A stretch of 64,000 bases of DNA from Histomonas meleagridis (GCA_020186115.1 WSYJ01000156.1:124001-188000), one strand, 5' to 3'. Positions 32,116 through 42,199 are shown, counted from the stretch's first letter. The notes: generated from the letters alone by a model not told the origin. A program made the numbers and translations.

Positions 32116-32625
32116 ATGCCTTTACATACCCGAATTTTTTTTATGATATTCTTCATCTTATGCTTAACACCTTGGATGATCTTTTTCTTTCCTCTTCTCA
32201 TTGTTTCCAAATTGTTCAATTCAAATATTCACTGTGTTTGTCCAAATTCAAATAGGTTTCTTCCATGCCCATGTATTGAAGGTAATATGGTGTTGTTTTG
32301 CTTGGGAATATTTTATTGTTTTTCAAAATCTTGGTGTTATTTATCAGGCAATTTCCTTTGTTGTGGAAAGCCATCCTGTTGCAGACACTATACTTTAGAT
32401 GTACGAGTGAAGAATGTGGATGTTGCTGCTGTCCTGATCCATCTGAAGAATCCACTGAAATAGCCAATAAACGAAGGTCAAATGGTGCTTCTGCTGTAAC
32501 TATTCCAACAGATCCAATGAACAACTAATCCTTATTTCGATGAAGAACCAGCATATCAAGGATCACAGTACTATCCACAAGTAACTAGTGATATGATGCT
32601 TGAAGATAACTTAATACCAAATTAA
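32116..32625 (+). pseudogene. Cys-rich membrane protein gene broken in three frame segments
   Basis: Coding-like sequence runs through frame 1 from ATG 32116 (hydrophobic helix MIFFILCLTPWMIFFFPLLI, then Cys-rich WCYLSGNFLCCGKPSCC). It moves to frame 3 at about 32395-32515 (CTSEECGCCCCPDPSEEST), and back to frame 1 at 32524-32625 (NPYFDEEPAYQGSQYYPQ...), ending in TAA. Two compensating shifts are needed. They could be decay, assembly indels or an unrecognised intron (CCAACAG at about 32504-32510 is a weak acceptor candidate). The ensemble looks like a small Cys-rich membrane protein with an acidic cytoplasmic tail; the function is unknown. Confidence 0.5.
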
Positions 32626-33123
32626 GCATTAACAAAATAGTAAAAGAAATGTATATAAACTTTCACGCGAAAAACCTGTAGACCAACAACAAAATTTTAA
32701 GATAAATCATAAATTTTTATATAGTTTGTTAGCAAATAGAAATTTTAACATATGTTCAGTTACAAAAATGTGAGTTGGTTAAAATATGTAAACTGCAAAA
32801 ATTAAGAAAAAAAATTGTTGAATATATATATATATATATTGCTATATATGTTTTCTATGAATAATGCTACAGTATATGCGTTGGTTATAAGAAGGTGTCG
32901 GTCTACAAGTTTTCACTGCAGTCTATAGTCAATAATTTGTGCCAATGATAACCTTTCAAATGATTATTGAAAAAAATATATCACATTTTTTAAAAAAAAA
33001 GTTTAAAATAATATTTTTTATTTAACTTCATATATTAAATAACACTTTGATACAAATAAATTTCATAATCAATAAAAATGTTTTAAATTTATGAATTATA
33101 TTCTTATTGAATTTTAATACACA
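32626..33123. other. Intergenic region with an inverted-repeat pair and an AT run
   Basis: An imperfect inverted repeat (GAAAAACCTGTAGACC at 32669-32684 and GGTCTACAAGTTTTC at 32900-32914) brackets about 245 bp and could be a second small TIR element. A TATATA run lies at about 32822-32840. No gene is seen. Confidence 0.4.
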
Positions 33124-35031
33124 TTAAAGTGATTTTATTTCTTCTTCCATTTTCTCTATTTCCTTTTCATATTTCTTTGCGATCTTAAAGTCGCATAACT
33201 TAAGCGAAGGTGTTTGTAATCCATTTTCAGTTGTAAATTCCTCATTTGTCAAGTAAACGTTTCTAATTTTTTCGAAACCATTTAAATTATTTTCTTTTGC
33301 TTTTTCGTCCAATATTTGCAACATTTTTTCCTTTGTTACATTTTTCATGTTATCATTATCCACCACTACAATTGCCACCAAAAATCGACTTTGCATTCCT
33401 GCGTGAATATATATTTGGCTTACATATTGAGCAGTTGAATAAATTGCGCGTAACTTACCAAGTGATACATATTCTCCTTGTGACAATTTAACTAATTCTT
33501 TACACCTTCCAATCATTTGGAATTGTCTTGTTGGCGTTAATTGGAATATATCTCCTGTCTTAAACCACCCTCCATCTGCAAATGCGTTTTTCGTTGATTC
33601 TTCATCTTTATAATACCCTTTAAAGATCGATGTTCCACGTAATAATAATTCGCCTTGTAAATCCTTCGAATAAAAGTTTAATTCGGGTACATCGCGAAGT
33701 TTCGCTTCAGTACATTTAAGTAATACGCCAACATTACCATTTTGTACATCAGTGCTCTTTTGTACCATTGTACCTGCTGTAGTTTCGGTGAGTCCATAGC
33801 CTTGAATGAACGAAACATTAAATGCAATTTTAAGATAATTTTGCGTGTCTGTCGATAGTGCAGAGCCTCCACATATTAAAAGTTGGATTTCGCCACCCAT
33901 TGCATCACGAACTTGTGTAAATGCTTTGTCTAGAATTGGAACATGTTGAAATCGAAGTTTGTTCGTGATAAATGATTTGATATAAAACGCAGTGTTAAAT
34001 AAACTTCGAATTAAAAATGGCTTTTTGGAGATTTGAAGTTGGAGTCCATCCATAACTCGCTCAAATACACGTGAAACACCTATAAATACTGTGGGCTTAA
34101 ACAATTTGACTTCATCAATTAAACGCTTAATACTTCCGGAATAAAAGCCAATGTAACCAAGACATTTGATTCCAACAATATGAATAACAGATTCATAAAC
34201 ATGCGCAAGTGGTAAATATGATAAAAGTCGATCATCCGATTTAAATGGATATACAAAGGTATAAAAACATGAAGCTGTGGACATAAGATTTGTGTGTGTA
34301 AGAATACACCCTTTGGGGTACCCCGTGGTGCCACTAGTGTACATAATTGTGGCTGGTGAATCAGGTGTTGGTGGTCGCTTTGGAAATCGTTCTGTGGTAG
34401 AAAGGGCATCTCGATATTTGGTTATTGTGATATTTGGAAATGGTGATTGAATAGTATTTGGTGATGGTGATTCTTCTGCATCAATAATAACAACATTTGT
34501 GACAAAAGGAAGATCACCAAGAACCTTAACTAAGTCGTTATATTTTGTAGAAATAACAAATATGATTTTGATATGAGCATGATCAATAATATATTTGATA
34601 TTTTCCCAGCCAAATGTGTCATATATTGGAACTGTGACAAAACCATATGCATAACATGCATGTTGAACTGTGATCCACTCAATTCGATTATAACTAAGAA
34701 TACCAATACAATCGCCCATCTTTGCACCGTTTTGGATTAGGAATGACCCAATGCTGTCTCGCATTTCTGCTATATCTGTACGAGTATATGGTTTCCATCT
34801 ATCTTGCCATTGATTATTTTCAAAAACACGCATTCCATACAAATAATTGTCTGGCGCAATTGATTTTGTATATTCGAAAAGATCGAATATTGTACCAACT
34901 TGAGGAAGATCAGGAAATCTTGACATGAAATTTTCTGGTGCATAATTATTTGTTTGAGGAGCTCTAATTATAGGAGACTCTCCTGGTAAAGGGTCTTCAT
35001 TTGAGATTGTGCATGATGTGTCAGAGCCCAT
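33124..35031 (-). CDS. Long-chain acyl-CoA synthetase (ACSL-type)
   Basis: The product is 635 residues, the usual family length, from ATG 35031. It has the AMP-binding P-loop TIMYTSGTTGYPKG (~residue 230), QGYGLTETTAG (~420), and the adenylation-hinge region GWFKTGDIFQLTPTRQFQMIGR (~495-520). There is no strong N-terminal membrane anchor, only a short acidic/Pro-rich start. The enzyme activates long-chain fatty acids to acyl-CoA with ATP, via an acyl-adenylate. In trichomonads, which scavenge host lipids, this feeds phospholipid remodelling. The PlsC-type acyltransferase at 59737 would use acyl-CoA of this kind. Confidence 0.93.
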   Translation of the reverse strand: MGSDTSCTISNEDPLPGESPIIRAPQTNNYAPENFMSRFPDLPQVGTIFDLFEYTKSIAPDNYLYGMRVFENNQWQDRWKPYTRTDIAEMRDSIGSFLIQNGAKMGDCIGILSYNRIEWITVQHACYAYGFVTVPIYDTFGWENIKYIIDHAHIKIIFVISTKYNDLVKVLGDLPFVTNVVIIDAEESPSPNTIQSPFPNITITKYRDALSTTERFPKRPPTPDSPATIMYTSGTTGYPKGCILTHTNLMSTASCFYTFVYPFKSDDRLLSYLPLAHVYESVIHIVGIKCLGYIGFYSGSIKRLIDEVKLFKPTVFIGVSRVFERVMDGLQLQISKKPFLIRSLFNTAFYIKSFITNKLRFQHVPILDKAFTQVRDAMGGEIQLLICGGSALSTDTQNYLKIAFNVSFIQGYGLTETTAGTMVQKSTDVQNGNVGVLLKCTEAKLRDVPELNFYSKDLQGELLLRGTSIFKGYYKDEESTKNAFADGGWFKTGDIFQLTPTRQFQMIGRCKELVKLSQGEYVSLGKLRAIYSTAQYVSQIYIHAGMQSRFLVAIVVVDNDNMKNVTKEKMLQILDEKAKENNLNGFEKIRNVYLTNEEFTTENGLQTPSLKLCDFKIAKKYEKEIEKMEEEIKSL

Positions 35032-35570
35032 TTCTTAAGCCAATAAAAAAAAGAACAGAATTTTCTATGCAATTCAATTTTCAAAAAGTCAAACTTCTCA
35101 AACCGCCTTTTGACGTTAAAAAATTGGAGCAGCCCAAAATTCAATTCTTAATTGGTTAATGCATTCAAAAAAAATCTCTACTAATTGAATTGAAAACGAT
35201 TGTTCATAGTTTACGATCAAAAACAAAGCAAAACCCAAAACAAAATTGTTTTTAACCAATTTAAGAATGTGCTTTGTAACAAGTCATTTGATGTGATACT
35301 GTTTTTAACCAATTTCATAATGCACTTTCGCAAAAAGTAAATTAAATGAACTGTTTTTAACCAATTTCATAATGTTCTTTATTCATTTGATGTGTAATTG
35401 TTTTTAAACCAAATTCATAATGCGCTTAGTCACAAGTCAATTAAATTTTTTTCCTGTTTTTAAAATTTCGTGATGTTCTTTATTCATTTGGAACTGCTTA
35501 TTTTAATTGCTTAAACAACACTTAATACGACACTGTTTATTTTTAGCTTTTGTTAGTTTTACATATTTCA
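35032..35570. repeat. Degenerate ~50-bp tandem repeats upstream of the ACSL gene
   Basis: Five diverged copies of TGTTTTTAACCAATTTCATAATGC followed by CTTTattcATTTGATG-like sequence start near 35247, 35300, 35352, 35399 and 35455, spaced 47-56 bp. They lie between the ACSL start and the end of the kexin-like gene. AACCGCCTTTTGACG near 35099 is nearer the ACSL start. No gene is seen here. Confidence 0.6.
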
Positions 35571-37883
35571 TTAAACATGTGACCCCTCAATCAGTTTCTC
35601 TTCTTCTTCGTTTCTTTTCTTTTTCAGTATTCTAAACAACGGAATGACCACAGACAATATCATTACAGCGAACAAGAAATATATTGCGAAATGAACGAAC
35701 ACGGTGTACGGCGATTTGTAAGGTTCGTAAGGTCCTTTTTCCTCTCTCACACCCACTATGATGTACATTGGGTCGAAAGTCTTTCCCACGTGACTTGAAG
35801 ACGGCGAAATTTCAAGTTTGAACTGCATATTCGACGGCGGCTTTCCCGCTTCTTCTATTGAGAAAGTTGCCTCACCAATGTTTCGATCGAATACTCTTCT
35901 AATTACCTTATTTGAAGACAATGATATAATACTAATACATACTGATGTCGAATATCCATCGTCGATTACATCATTCATATGAATTATCCATCGTAATGTT
36001 AAAATCGATTCGTTACTTGGTATCATATTATCTTCATAATCCTTTAGCCACATTCGATTCTTAGGTTCATCATTAATATATGTAACATTAATTCGTTGTT
36101 GTAAATTACATGGTAATGATTCGACAATTAAACTTAACTTAGAATCATTCAAAAAGACACTCGGAACAAATGGTATAGTTAAAGATGTATTATACTTATT
36201 AGCATATCCAGGAACTTTAACTCGATGTGAAAGTCTTGTTTCTCGATCGGATATGTATAATGTTATTGGACATTTTTTAGTGTAATTACTTTTCACAGTG
36301 ATTCCAGTGGTGAAGTTTTCACATGCATGCATAACAAGTTGAGTCTCATTAAAATGAAATGGATCATCTGGATTAACAATTGCTTGGTAAGGATCAGAAC
36401 CTTCTTTTTGACTTATGATTGAAGGGTCTGGTGTCCCATCACTATAAAATACTTTTAAGTATGCATTAACTAATAAACCACGTGCGCCACTATCGATCTT
36501 AGGGAACATTACAATCCATTCGCCATTCGCTTTTTCGCCCAAGAATTGATAACTTGGTAACTCTAAATGTGTTATATCGACATTTAAGTCTGACCATTCT
36601 GTTAATATCTTTAATTGATATTCAGTTTGATAATTATCATTAGGACTATACATTGATACAATTAAACTTCCAAAGCCTAAGTCTTTCATGTTTAAGTTTA
36701 AGACAAAGCTTAAAATTCGTGGATCTTTAACATCGGTAATATTAATTGGTATTGTTATGTTGACTGGCTCTTCTTTTAATTGTATGTTTATGTTAATGTT
36801 TTTGGTTGTCTCATAGATATAAAATGGTTTTCCAAATGAATAGTTAAGTGATTCTAAGGTGTCAATCGCTTTAAGTGCTTCACTTAAATCTAATCGTCCA
36901 AATCCTGTACGACGATTATGATGAAGTCCAAAAGAATTGGTCCGCCATAACGTAGAGCCAGGATTTACTTTGCATGCAGTCATCGCAGTGATGTACATCA
37001 TGTCAGTAACGGAGATCTCAGGCTTACGTTCTAAGATACATGCAAGTCCACCTGCAAAAATGGACGCCGATGCATAGGTATCATAAAATGTGGTGTTAAA
37101 ACAAGCTGTTTCACTTCGAGGATGTGCAGTATATATTGGGGCTATTGGTGAATCATCACTATTTCGTGCTCCGGGACATGACATAAAGAGGCCAGCACCT
37201 TCGGCTCCACGATTAAGTGGATCGCCACGATTGTTAACAGCTGATATGGAAAAGACCATCGGCCATCTTGTGGGCGGTGTGAAGAAAACATCAGTGGTAA
37301 TGGTACCCGCTGGGACTACAAAGAATTTTTGATTGGATGAAAGTCCATCTTCTGGATTATAAAGACATTCATCAGCATAATCCGATGGAATTTCATTTGT
37401 CGGTATGTATTTGCAAACACGCCCTTCACAATGGGAATAAATATATTGAATAACACCGATGTGCCAATTTTCAACATGATGACATAAAGTATACTCAAGT
37501 GAAACATTTCGTCCTTGAACATTATAGAAGTTATATGATGCAACTTTGGCACCTGGAGCTACACCATCTGAATCACAGTAATCATAGCTACCAGCTGCTA
37601 AACTAAGGGTTCTTTGCCCAAGAGTATCATTCTCGGGAAATTTTGGAATAAGTTCAACTAAATTATTGTAAGTTTCTAAAAATTCGTCTTCAATTGCACG
37701 CCCTTGATATACATGGTGATAATAGTTCGCTCCGTTTGCAATAACATTGATTACAATACCAGTTCCATTTCGATAAAGAGTACTAGTCGGACTGGGATAA
37801 TTAATATCTTCGCCTGGAATACCTGCATATTCCCCTGTATTATTGAGCCACCACCTTAAGAAAAGAGAAAAAAAGAGAAACAT
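35571..37883 (-). CDS. Kexin/subtilisin-like membrane protein lacking its catalytic residues
   Basis: The protein has ~770 residues from ATG 37883 (the open frame extends three codons to a TTG). After a short hydrophobic start comes WWLNNTGEYAGIPGEDIN, the start of a kexin (S8B) catalytic domain; no prodomain is visible. Landmarks are APGAKVASYNF and a P-domain-like region at ~340-480, then a Cys-containing beta-rich stalk. A C-terminal membrane helix follows (FVHFAIYFLFAVMILSVVIP) with a basic/acidic tail. The triad is gone: Asp region VIANGA for VVDTGV, His region GQRTLSLAAG for HGT, Ser region DTYASASIFAG for GTSAS. The oxyanion Asn is also lost (PAGT). A type I surface pseudoprotease is likely. 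Confidence 0.8.
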   Translation of the reverse strand: MFLFFSLFLRWWLNNTGEYAGIPGEDINYPSPTSTLYRNGTGIVINVIANGANYYHHVYQGRAIEDEFLETYNNLVELIPKFPENDTLGQRTLSLAAGSYDYCDSDGVAPGAKVASYNFYNVQGRNVSLEYTLCHHVENWHIGVIQYIYSHCEGRVCKYIPTNEIPSDYADECLYNPEDGLSSNQKFFVVPAGTITTDVFFTPPTRWPMVFSISAVNNRGDPLNRGAEGAGLFMSCPGARNSDDSPIAPIYTAHPRSETACFNTTFYDTYASASIFAGGLACILERKPEISVTDMMYITAMTACKVNPGSTLWRTNSFGLHHNRRTGFGRLDLSEALKAIDTLESLNYSFGKPFYIYETTKNININIQLKEEPVNITIPINITDVKDPRILSFVLNLNMKDLGFGSLIVSMYSPNDNYQTEYQLKILTEWSDLNVDITHLELPSYQFLGEKANGEWIVMFPKIDSGARGLLVNAYLKVFYSDGTPDPSIISQKEGSDPYQAIVNPDDPFHFNETQLVMHACENFTTGITVKSNYTKKCPITLYISDRETRLSHRVKVPGYANKYNTSLTIPFVPSVFLNDSKLSLIVESLPCNLQQRINVTYINDEPKNRMWLKDYEDNMIPSNESILTLRWIIHMNDVIDDGYSTSVCISIISLSSNKVIRRVFDRNIGEATFSIEEAGKPPSNMQFKLEISPSSSHVGKTFDPMYIIVGVREEKGPYEPYKSPYTVFVHFAIYFLFAVMILSVVIPLFRILKKKRNEEEEKLIEGSHV

Positions 37884-38317
37884 TTGAACCAAAAAGTGTC
37901 AACTGGTTGAAATTTGTCGTTGTCTTTTTGTACTCAAAATTTGAATAGTTTATTGGAAAGTTAATAATTATGCAAAATTGTTTATTGTTAGCAGCCGTAA
38001 CTATATTTGAGAATTGTATTCGTTGGATATTCATTTGAATCATTAATTGCTTGTATAAACAAACTGATTAGATATATTGTTGACAAAGAGCAAATATAAA
38101 ATTTAGCCAGTGATTAAGCTATAAGAGTATATATTTTAATAATCAAATATCGAATGTAAAAATGTAAAATATTTTTTTCATTTAAATTAATAAATTTATT
38201 TGAATAATTTTTTAATATTCTCAAATTTATTTTTGGAAAAATATTGTAAACTTCGACGAAAATAATTAATATGAAGCACTTTTTGTAAATCATATAATTC
38301 TAAAGTAGCTAAAAATA
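37884..38317. other. Intergenic region, no gene seen
   Basis: This is AT-rich DNA between the divergent kexin-like and bromodomain-like genes. A 67-codon minus-strand frame (37840-38043) overlaps the kexin-like start but lacks coding character. No prodomain-like sequence for the kexin-like gene is found here. Confidence 0.45.
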
Positions 38318-38701
38318 ATGAAAAATAAACAATCAAGACTTGAAAATGGTGCATGGACTCCTTCTATAAGAGTTTTATCTATAGAAGTAATGGATGACCT
38401 TATTATTAGACCAACTTCATTCGTGATTTCAGATCCAAGAAATGGCGGCTTAAATACTTTTCAAGGAGTACGAGAAAAAATTTCTAAAAAAAAATACAAC
38501 AAACTTCTAGATTGGAAGGAAGATATGACTAGAATATTTGCAATTGCTAGAACTTCAGGAGATCCGCTTGTTTTAGGAATTTGTGATGATTTTGAAACTA
38601 AGTTTCTCAAAAAATATCAAAAGCTTGAAGCTTTTAGTAATTTCAATTTTAAAGATTCTTTAACAGCTGTTTTGGAAGAACTTCAATCAATTTCCGAATA
38701 A
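38318..38701 (+). CDS. Small bromodomain-like protein
   Basis: The product is 127 residues from ATG 38318. Residues ~45-115 (LNTFQGVREKISKKKYNKLL, DWKEDMTRIFAIARTS, then a long amphipathic helix FETKFLKKYQKLEAF) follow the helix-ZA-loop-helix pattern of bromodomains, where PMDLSTIKxKL...Y, the Asp-Val-RLIF helix and the final helix recur. The acetyl-lysine-binding Asn is not evident, so the match is weak. Bromodomains read acetylated histones. A different small helical domain is equally possible. Confidence 0.4.
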   Translation: MKNKQSRLENGAWTPSIRVLSIEVMDDLIIRPTSFVISDPRNGGLNTFQGVREKISKKKYNKLLDWKEDMTRIFAIARTSGDPLVLGICDDFETKFLKKYQKLEAFSNFNFKDSLTAVLEELQSISE

Positions 38702-38859
38702 GTTTTAAAAATTTAAATGAAAATGAACCTTGTAAATAAAGCTATTTAAATTAAATATCATTATTTCACAAATGGATGCTATACCATCTAAAAAAGGATA
38801 TGAAAATATCATTTTTAATATATTTAAAATATAAATTTATTATAAATAAAAAAATGAAA

Positions 38860-38931
38860 GCGTTGCTAGTGTAGTGGTTATCATGCTAGCCTTCCAAGCT
38901 TGTGATCCGGGTTCGATTCCCGGGCAACGCA
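38860..38931 (+). tRNA. tRNA-Gly (anticodon TCC)
   Basis: The 72-nt cloverleaf has acceptor GCGTTGC paired with GCAACGC (38924-38930) and discriminator A. The D-loop (TAGTGTAGTGGTTATCA) is typical of eukaryotic tRNA-Gly, the anticodon loop is CTTCCAA with TCC at 38893-38895, and the T-arm is intact (CGGGTTCGATTCCCG). No intron and no encoded CCA. A run of T (38932-38938) directly after is a Pol III terminator. Internal A and B boxes (TAGTGTAGTGG, GGTTCGATTCC) are present. The anticodon stem has one T-T mismatch. Confidence 0.95.
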
Positions 38932-38938
38932 TTTTTTT
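38932..38938 (+). terminator. RNA polymerase III T-run terminator
   Basis: Seven T residues follow the tRNA-Gly discriminator base at once. Confidence 0.8.
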
Positions 38939-39019
38939 AAAAATGTATAAGGTTAAGACTTTATAGATCAAACATTAGGGTTTCAGTATCTTGTGGAAAC
39001 TCATGGCAACCCAATTTTA

Positions 39020-39289
39020 ATGAATTCTATTGATCAGATGTTTCGAGAATCTGTTGAATTAGAAAAGCAATATGATAAAAGTGTTGAAGTACATCATGGA
39101 AATAAAATAACAGATTCATTAGAAGAAGATCAATTTTCCAGGGCTGTATATGATGAAATCTCATTTTCTTTATCAGTGATAAAAGCAATGAAAAAAGAAA
39201 TTAGCGCGATGGAACAGGAAGCAAAAATAATTGAAAGAAAGAAATTAAAACTCAAGAAAAAAATAAATGAATTAAAAAACAACAGATAA
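39020..39289 (+). CDS. Small coiled-coil protein
   Basis: About 89 residues from ATG 39020 (MNSIDQMFRES); the open frame extends back to a GTG at 38993. The C-terminal half (residues ~50-89) is a Lys/Glu-rich helix with heptad character (KKEISAMEQEAKIIERKKLK), predicted to be a coiled coil. No membrane segment or signal. It lies ~90 bp after the tRNA gene. The family is unknown; a small subunit of a larger assembly is possible. Start choice and expression are uncertain. Confidence 0.5.
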   Translation: MNSIDQMFRESVELEKQYDKSVEVHHGNKITDSLEEDQFSRAVYDEISFSLSVIKAMKKEISAMEQEAKIIERKKLKLKKKINELKNNR

Positions 39290-39666
39290 TTAAGCACACA
39301 AACCTTTCAATAAATGTTTTTTTTTATTTATTATTATTTTTCATAATAAAAAATCAAGGCAATTTACAATACTATATATTTGTTTTCTTATGATTTTTAA
39401 AAAACGAAATGAACATCAGAAAATTTCTTTTTCTCATACAAATTAGATAATTGTAAAAAGCCTTAATTATTCTCTTCCTTATTATCCATAGAAAACAATG
39501 ATATTTATAATTTTTCCAGAATAAAAATATTTAAATTCATTCTTTTTTATTATTTTATAAAATTGTTTAATCTTAAATCATTTATTAATTTATTAAGCTT
39601 AACAAATAATAATAAAATTCGATATATAAACAAAAACAAAAATAACTGAAATGAATTTTCATTAAT
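39290..39666. other. Intergenic region, nothing recognisable
   Basis: This is a 377-bp AT-rich gap between the coiled-coil gene and the convergent serpin gene. I see only poly-A/T runs. Confidence 0.5.
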
Positions 39667-40785
39667 TTATTCAGGTGAAACGAATTCTCCTGCAAACAAA
39701 ACAGTTTTATTTTTGTGAACCAATTCATATATAAATGGATGGTCTGCTACGAAGAACTTTTCGATTATTTCTGGCAATCCAAGAGTCTCTATCCCTGTTG
39801 CAGCTGCTGCCGTAGTTCCTTCTTCATATACTTCAAGAAAAGCTTTGTGCACTACGCGTGAAATCTTTGGCTTTTGCAGATCGAAAAGCAAACGAATTCC
39901 AATCGCTTCGAGCATTTCGCGCAGGTGTTGTGACTCCCAAAGGCATTTAAACTTGGGAATTACTACATTAATCTTGACTTCGTTAAGGTTTTGGACATAT
40001 TCTTCGAACTTTTTGGTGCCAAGTAAACTTTTGAGAGATCGAAATGATTGAAGATCTTTATTCTTAGGAAGAAAGATTAATAAAGAACAATCGTTTACAT
40101 ATGGCAAAGAAATCACTTGGCAATCATCATCTTCGAAATATGGGATGGTGAATTGATCTTTCATGAAAGATGTTGTTTTGGTTCCTTCGAATAGATTAAA
40201 TGGGTAATCCGAAGTCCCTTCTGGATCAAACTTATTCTGCCATTCGGCTTTGAAATAGATGGCATTGGTAAGAATGATATCAGAATTAGGTTCAACTTCA
40301 TCTGCTTGAATAAGATTTTGAATAAGACCATTGGTGACTTCTGCAACCTTTTGATTTATTAAGCTAATGCCTTCTTGATTAAATTCGATTGGATTAATTT
40401 CAATTCCAAGAAATTCAATTAATGGTTTGAAAAATTCTGCGTCAAATTCTTTGTTCTTGTTTGGCCAAAGTGTATTTGCGCCACGAATAACTGCATTATT
40501 TGTTTTTTGTTCAACTTGTGAAATGAGATTTCGAAGATTGGTGAGGATATCTTTTGGAGTAGTATCAGATGGCATTCTGAGAACATCGGAAATTTGTTTT
40601 CGTGTTGGATTATTTAGAATTGAAGCAACCATTAAAAGGATTGCATAAGTTGAATATGGTGAAACAAGAATATTACTTGATTCATCGCAAAGATTTGAAA
40701 GCATGGCAATAGAAAGAACCTGTGTAGGTTCGCTTGGAGTCCCGTAGAAAAGATTTGAAAAGAAGTGTTTTATGTTTGAAATCAT
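39667..40785 (-). CDS. Serpin, inhibitory-type hinge, intracellular
   Basis: The product is 372 residues from ATG 40785, the usual length for the family, with no signal peptide (clade-B-like, cytosolic or secreted by other means). Family signatures: NAIYFKAEWQNKFDP (~residue 170), KFKCLWESQHLREMLEAIGI (~275), and the reactive-centre region EVYEEGTTAAAATGIETLGL (~320-340) followed by DHPFIYELVHKNKTVLFAGEF. The hinge EEGTTAAAATG is the small-residue type needed for insertion into sheet A, so it should inhibit serine or cysteine proteases by the suicide mechanism. P1 is probably a Leu or Gly near GLPE; the exact site cannot be fixed. Inr-like TCACTTC lies 9 nt upstream. Confidence 0.93.
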   Translation of the reverse strand: MISNIKHFFSNLFYGTPSEPTQVLSIAMLSNLCDESSNILVSPYSTYAILLMVASILNNPTRKQISDVLRMPSDTTPKDILTNLRNLISQVEQKTNNAVIRGANTLWPNKNKEFDAEFFKPLIEFLGIEINPIEFNQEGISLINQKVAEVTNGLIQNLIQADEVEPNSDIILTNAIYFKAEWQNKFDPEGTSDYPFNLFEGTKTTSFMKDQFTIPYFEDDDCQVISLPYVNDCSLLIFLPKNKDLQSFRSLKSLLGTKKFEEYVQNLNEVKINVVIPKFKCLWESQHLREMLEAIGIRLLFDLQKPKISRVVHKAFLEVYEEGTTAAAATGIETLGLPEIIEKFFVADHPFIYELVHKNKTVLFAGEFVSPE

Positions 40786-42199
40786 GAGGTGAAGTGATAC
40801 TTGTTGTCAATAAACGGTTTATAAAAAGAAATTTGGATTAACTTAGTTCCAGGGCATAACGGTCGTTTCCATTAAATTATTGTCTAGTTTATGCTTTCAA
40901 ATTCTTTATTTTTTTTTCGATAAGTGACTCTTTACGCCAAGTGAAATTAAATTAATAAAATTGAATAAAATAAGTGCCGTTTTGTATCATATAAAATTAA
41001 ATTAAAAAAATTGAATGCAATAATTGTCGTTTTGCATCGATCAAAATTGAATAAAAAAATTCGATTACATAAATCATCTTGCGTATCTAATATTGAAAGA
41101 ATTTTATTATCGTATCAATCATAATCACGTGAACTTTGTTTGTGTGAACAAAATCGAATATATATTTCGAATATTAATATAAATGCAGCAAAAAATTGTC
41201 TATTAATACAGATGAAATAGGATATGATGAAAATTTGATTAAAAATATGTATTAATCGTTTAATAAGTATTTTTTTTAATTTTTTATATATTATTTATGA
41301 AATATATAGCATATGTGATATCACATGATCAAAATTTGTTCTGAAATTAGAAAAAAAACAAGATTAACAATTTTGTTGTCAAATAAATAGTAATTTTTAT
41401 AAAAAACAAATATAAGTTGATGAATATTCATCGAGTGGGTCTTTGTGTGTCAGTGTGTATATTCATAAATTGTAAGATTAACTATATGCAATTAGATATA
41501 AGATATAATATTATCACTTTGGTATAAGTTAAATTATATAGCAAAATAAAAAATTCATAATATAATTATCACATAAGCAAATATCAAAATCTACATTTCT
41601 GATTTTATTATATTTTTTGAAATAGTAGTGTAAACAATATCATACTACTATTATAATGTGTGAACAATATCAAATAATGAATTAATAGGAGTGTGAATTA
41701 TATTTTTTATCAGTAAATTGAAATAAATTAAATTAATTTTTTATAAACTTTTGGTATGATATATGCTAATATTATAATCAGAAATAATATATTATTACTA
41801 TTATATATATTATTACTATTATATATTATTACTATTATATATATTATTACTATTATATATAGTATAAATACTACGTAGTAGTGTACGTACAATACATTAT
41901 AAATTCGTATTATGTTCTATCATATGAAAAATCGAATTTCAATATCTACATAATAAATGATAAATCTTATTTTTATATTCCTTATTTAATGTGTATATTT
42001 ATACTTAGTACATTATATTGACCTTATATGCTGTTAACGTTCTGAGTGGTGAAAAATATTTATATATATACAAGTATCCGAAGTACAATAGTACTTGAGG
42101 TTGTTTATAACAATTCAAGTAGAAATAAAAAGATAATGAAAAATACATATATGAAAGCTCTTTATAAAAAACTTGGTATAATTTAATAAATATTTAATA
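40786..42199. repeat. Gene-poor region with tandem repeats and microsatellite
   Basis: Three diverged ~60-bp copies of AAATTGAATAAAATAAGTGCCGTTTTGTATC-like sequence lie at 40943-41097 just upstream of the serpin. A TATTACTATTATATA microsatellite fills about 41785-41862, followed by palindromes ACTACGTAGT (41870-41879) and GTACGTAC (41883-41890). No gene is seen. Confidence 0.55.
40791..40797 (-). promoter_or_regulatory. Initiator-like TCACTTC of the serpin gene
   Basis: TCACTTC on the minus strand would put transcription start at 40795 and give a 9-nt leader, which fits the trichomonad initiator TCA(+1)Y(T/A). AACGGTTTATAA (40813-40824) lies ~20 nt upstream. Related sequence is near the UFD2-like gene (3245-3256). 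Confidence 0.5.

Noticed and set aside
34313-34325. GGGGTACCCC near 34316
   Set aside because: It encodes the conserved GTTGYPKG motif of acyl-CoA synthetase.
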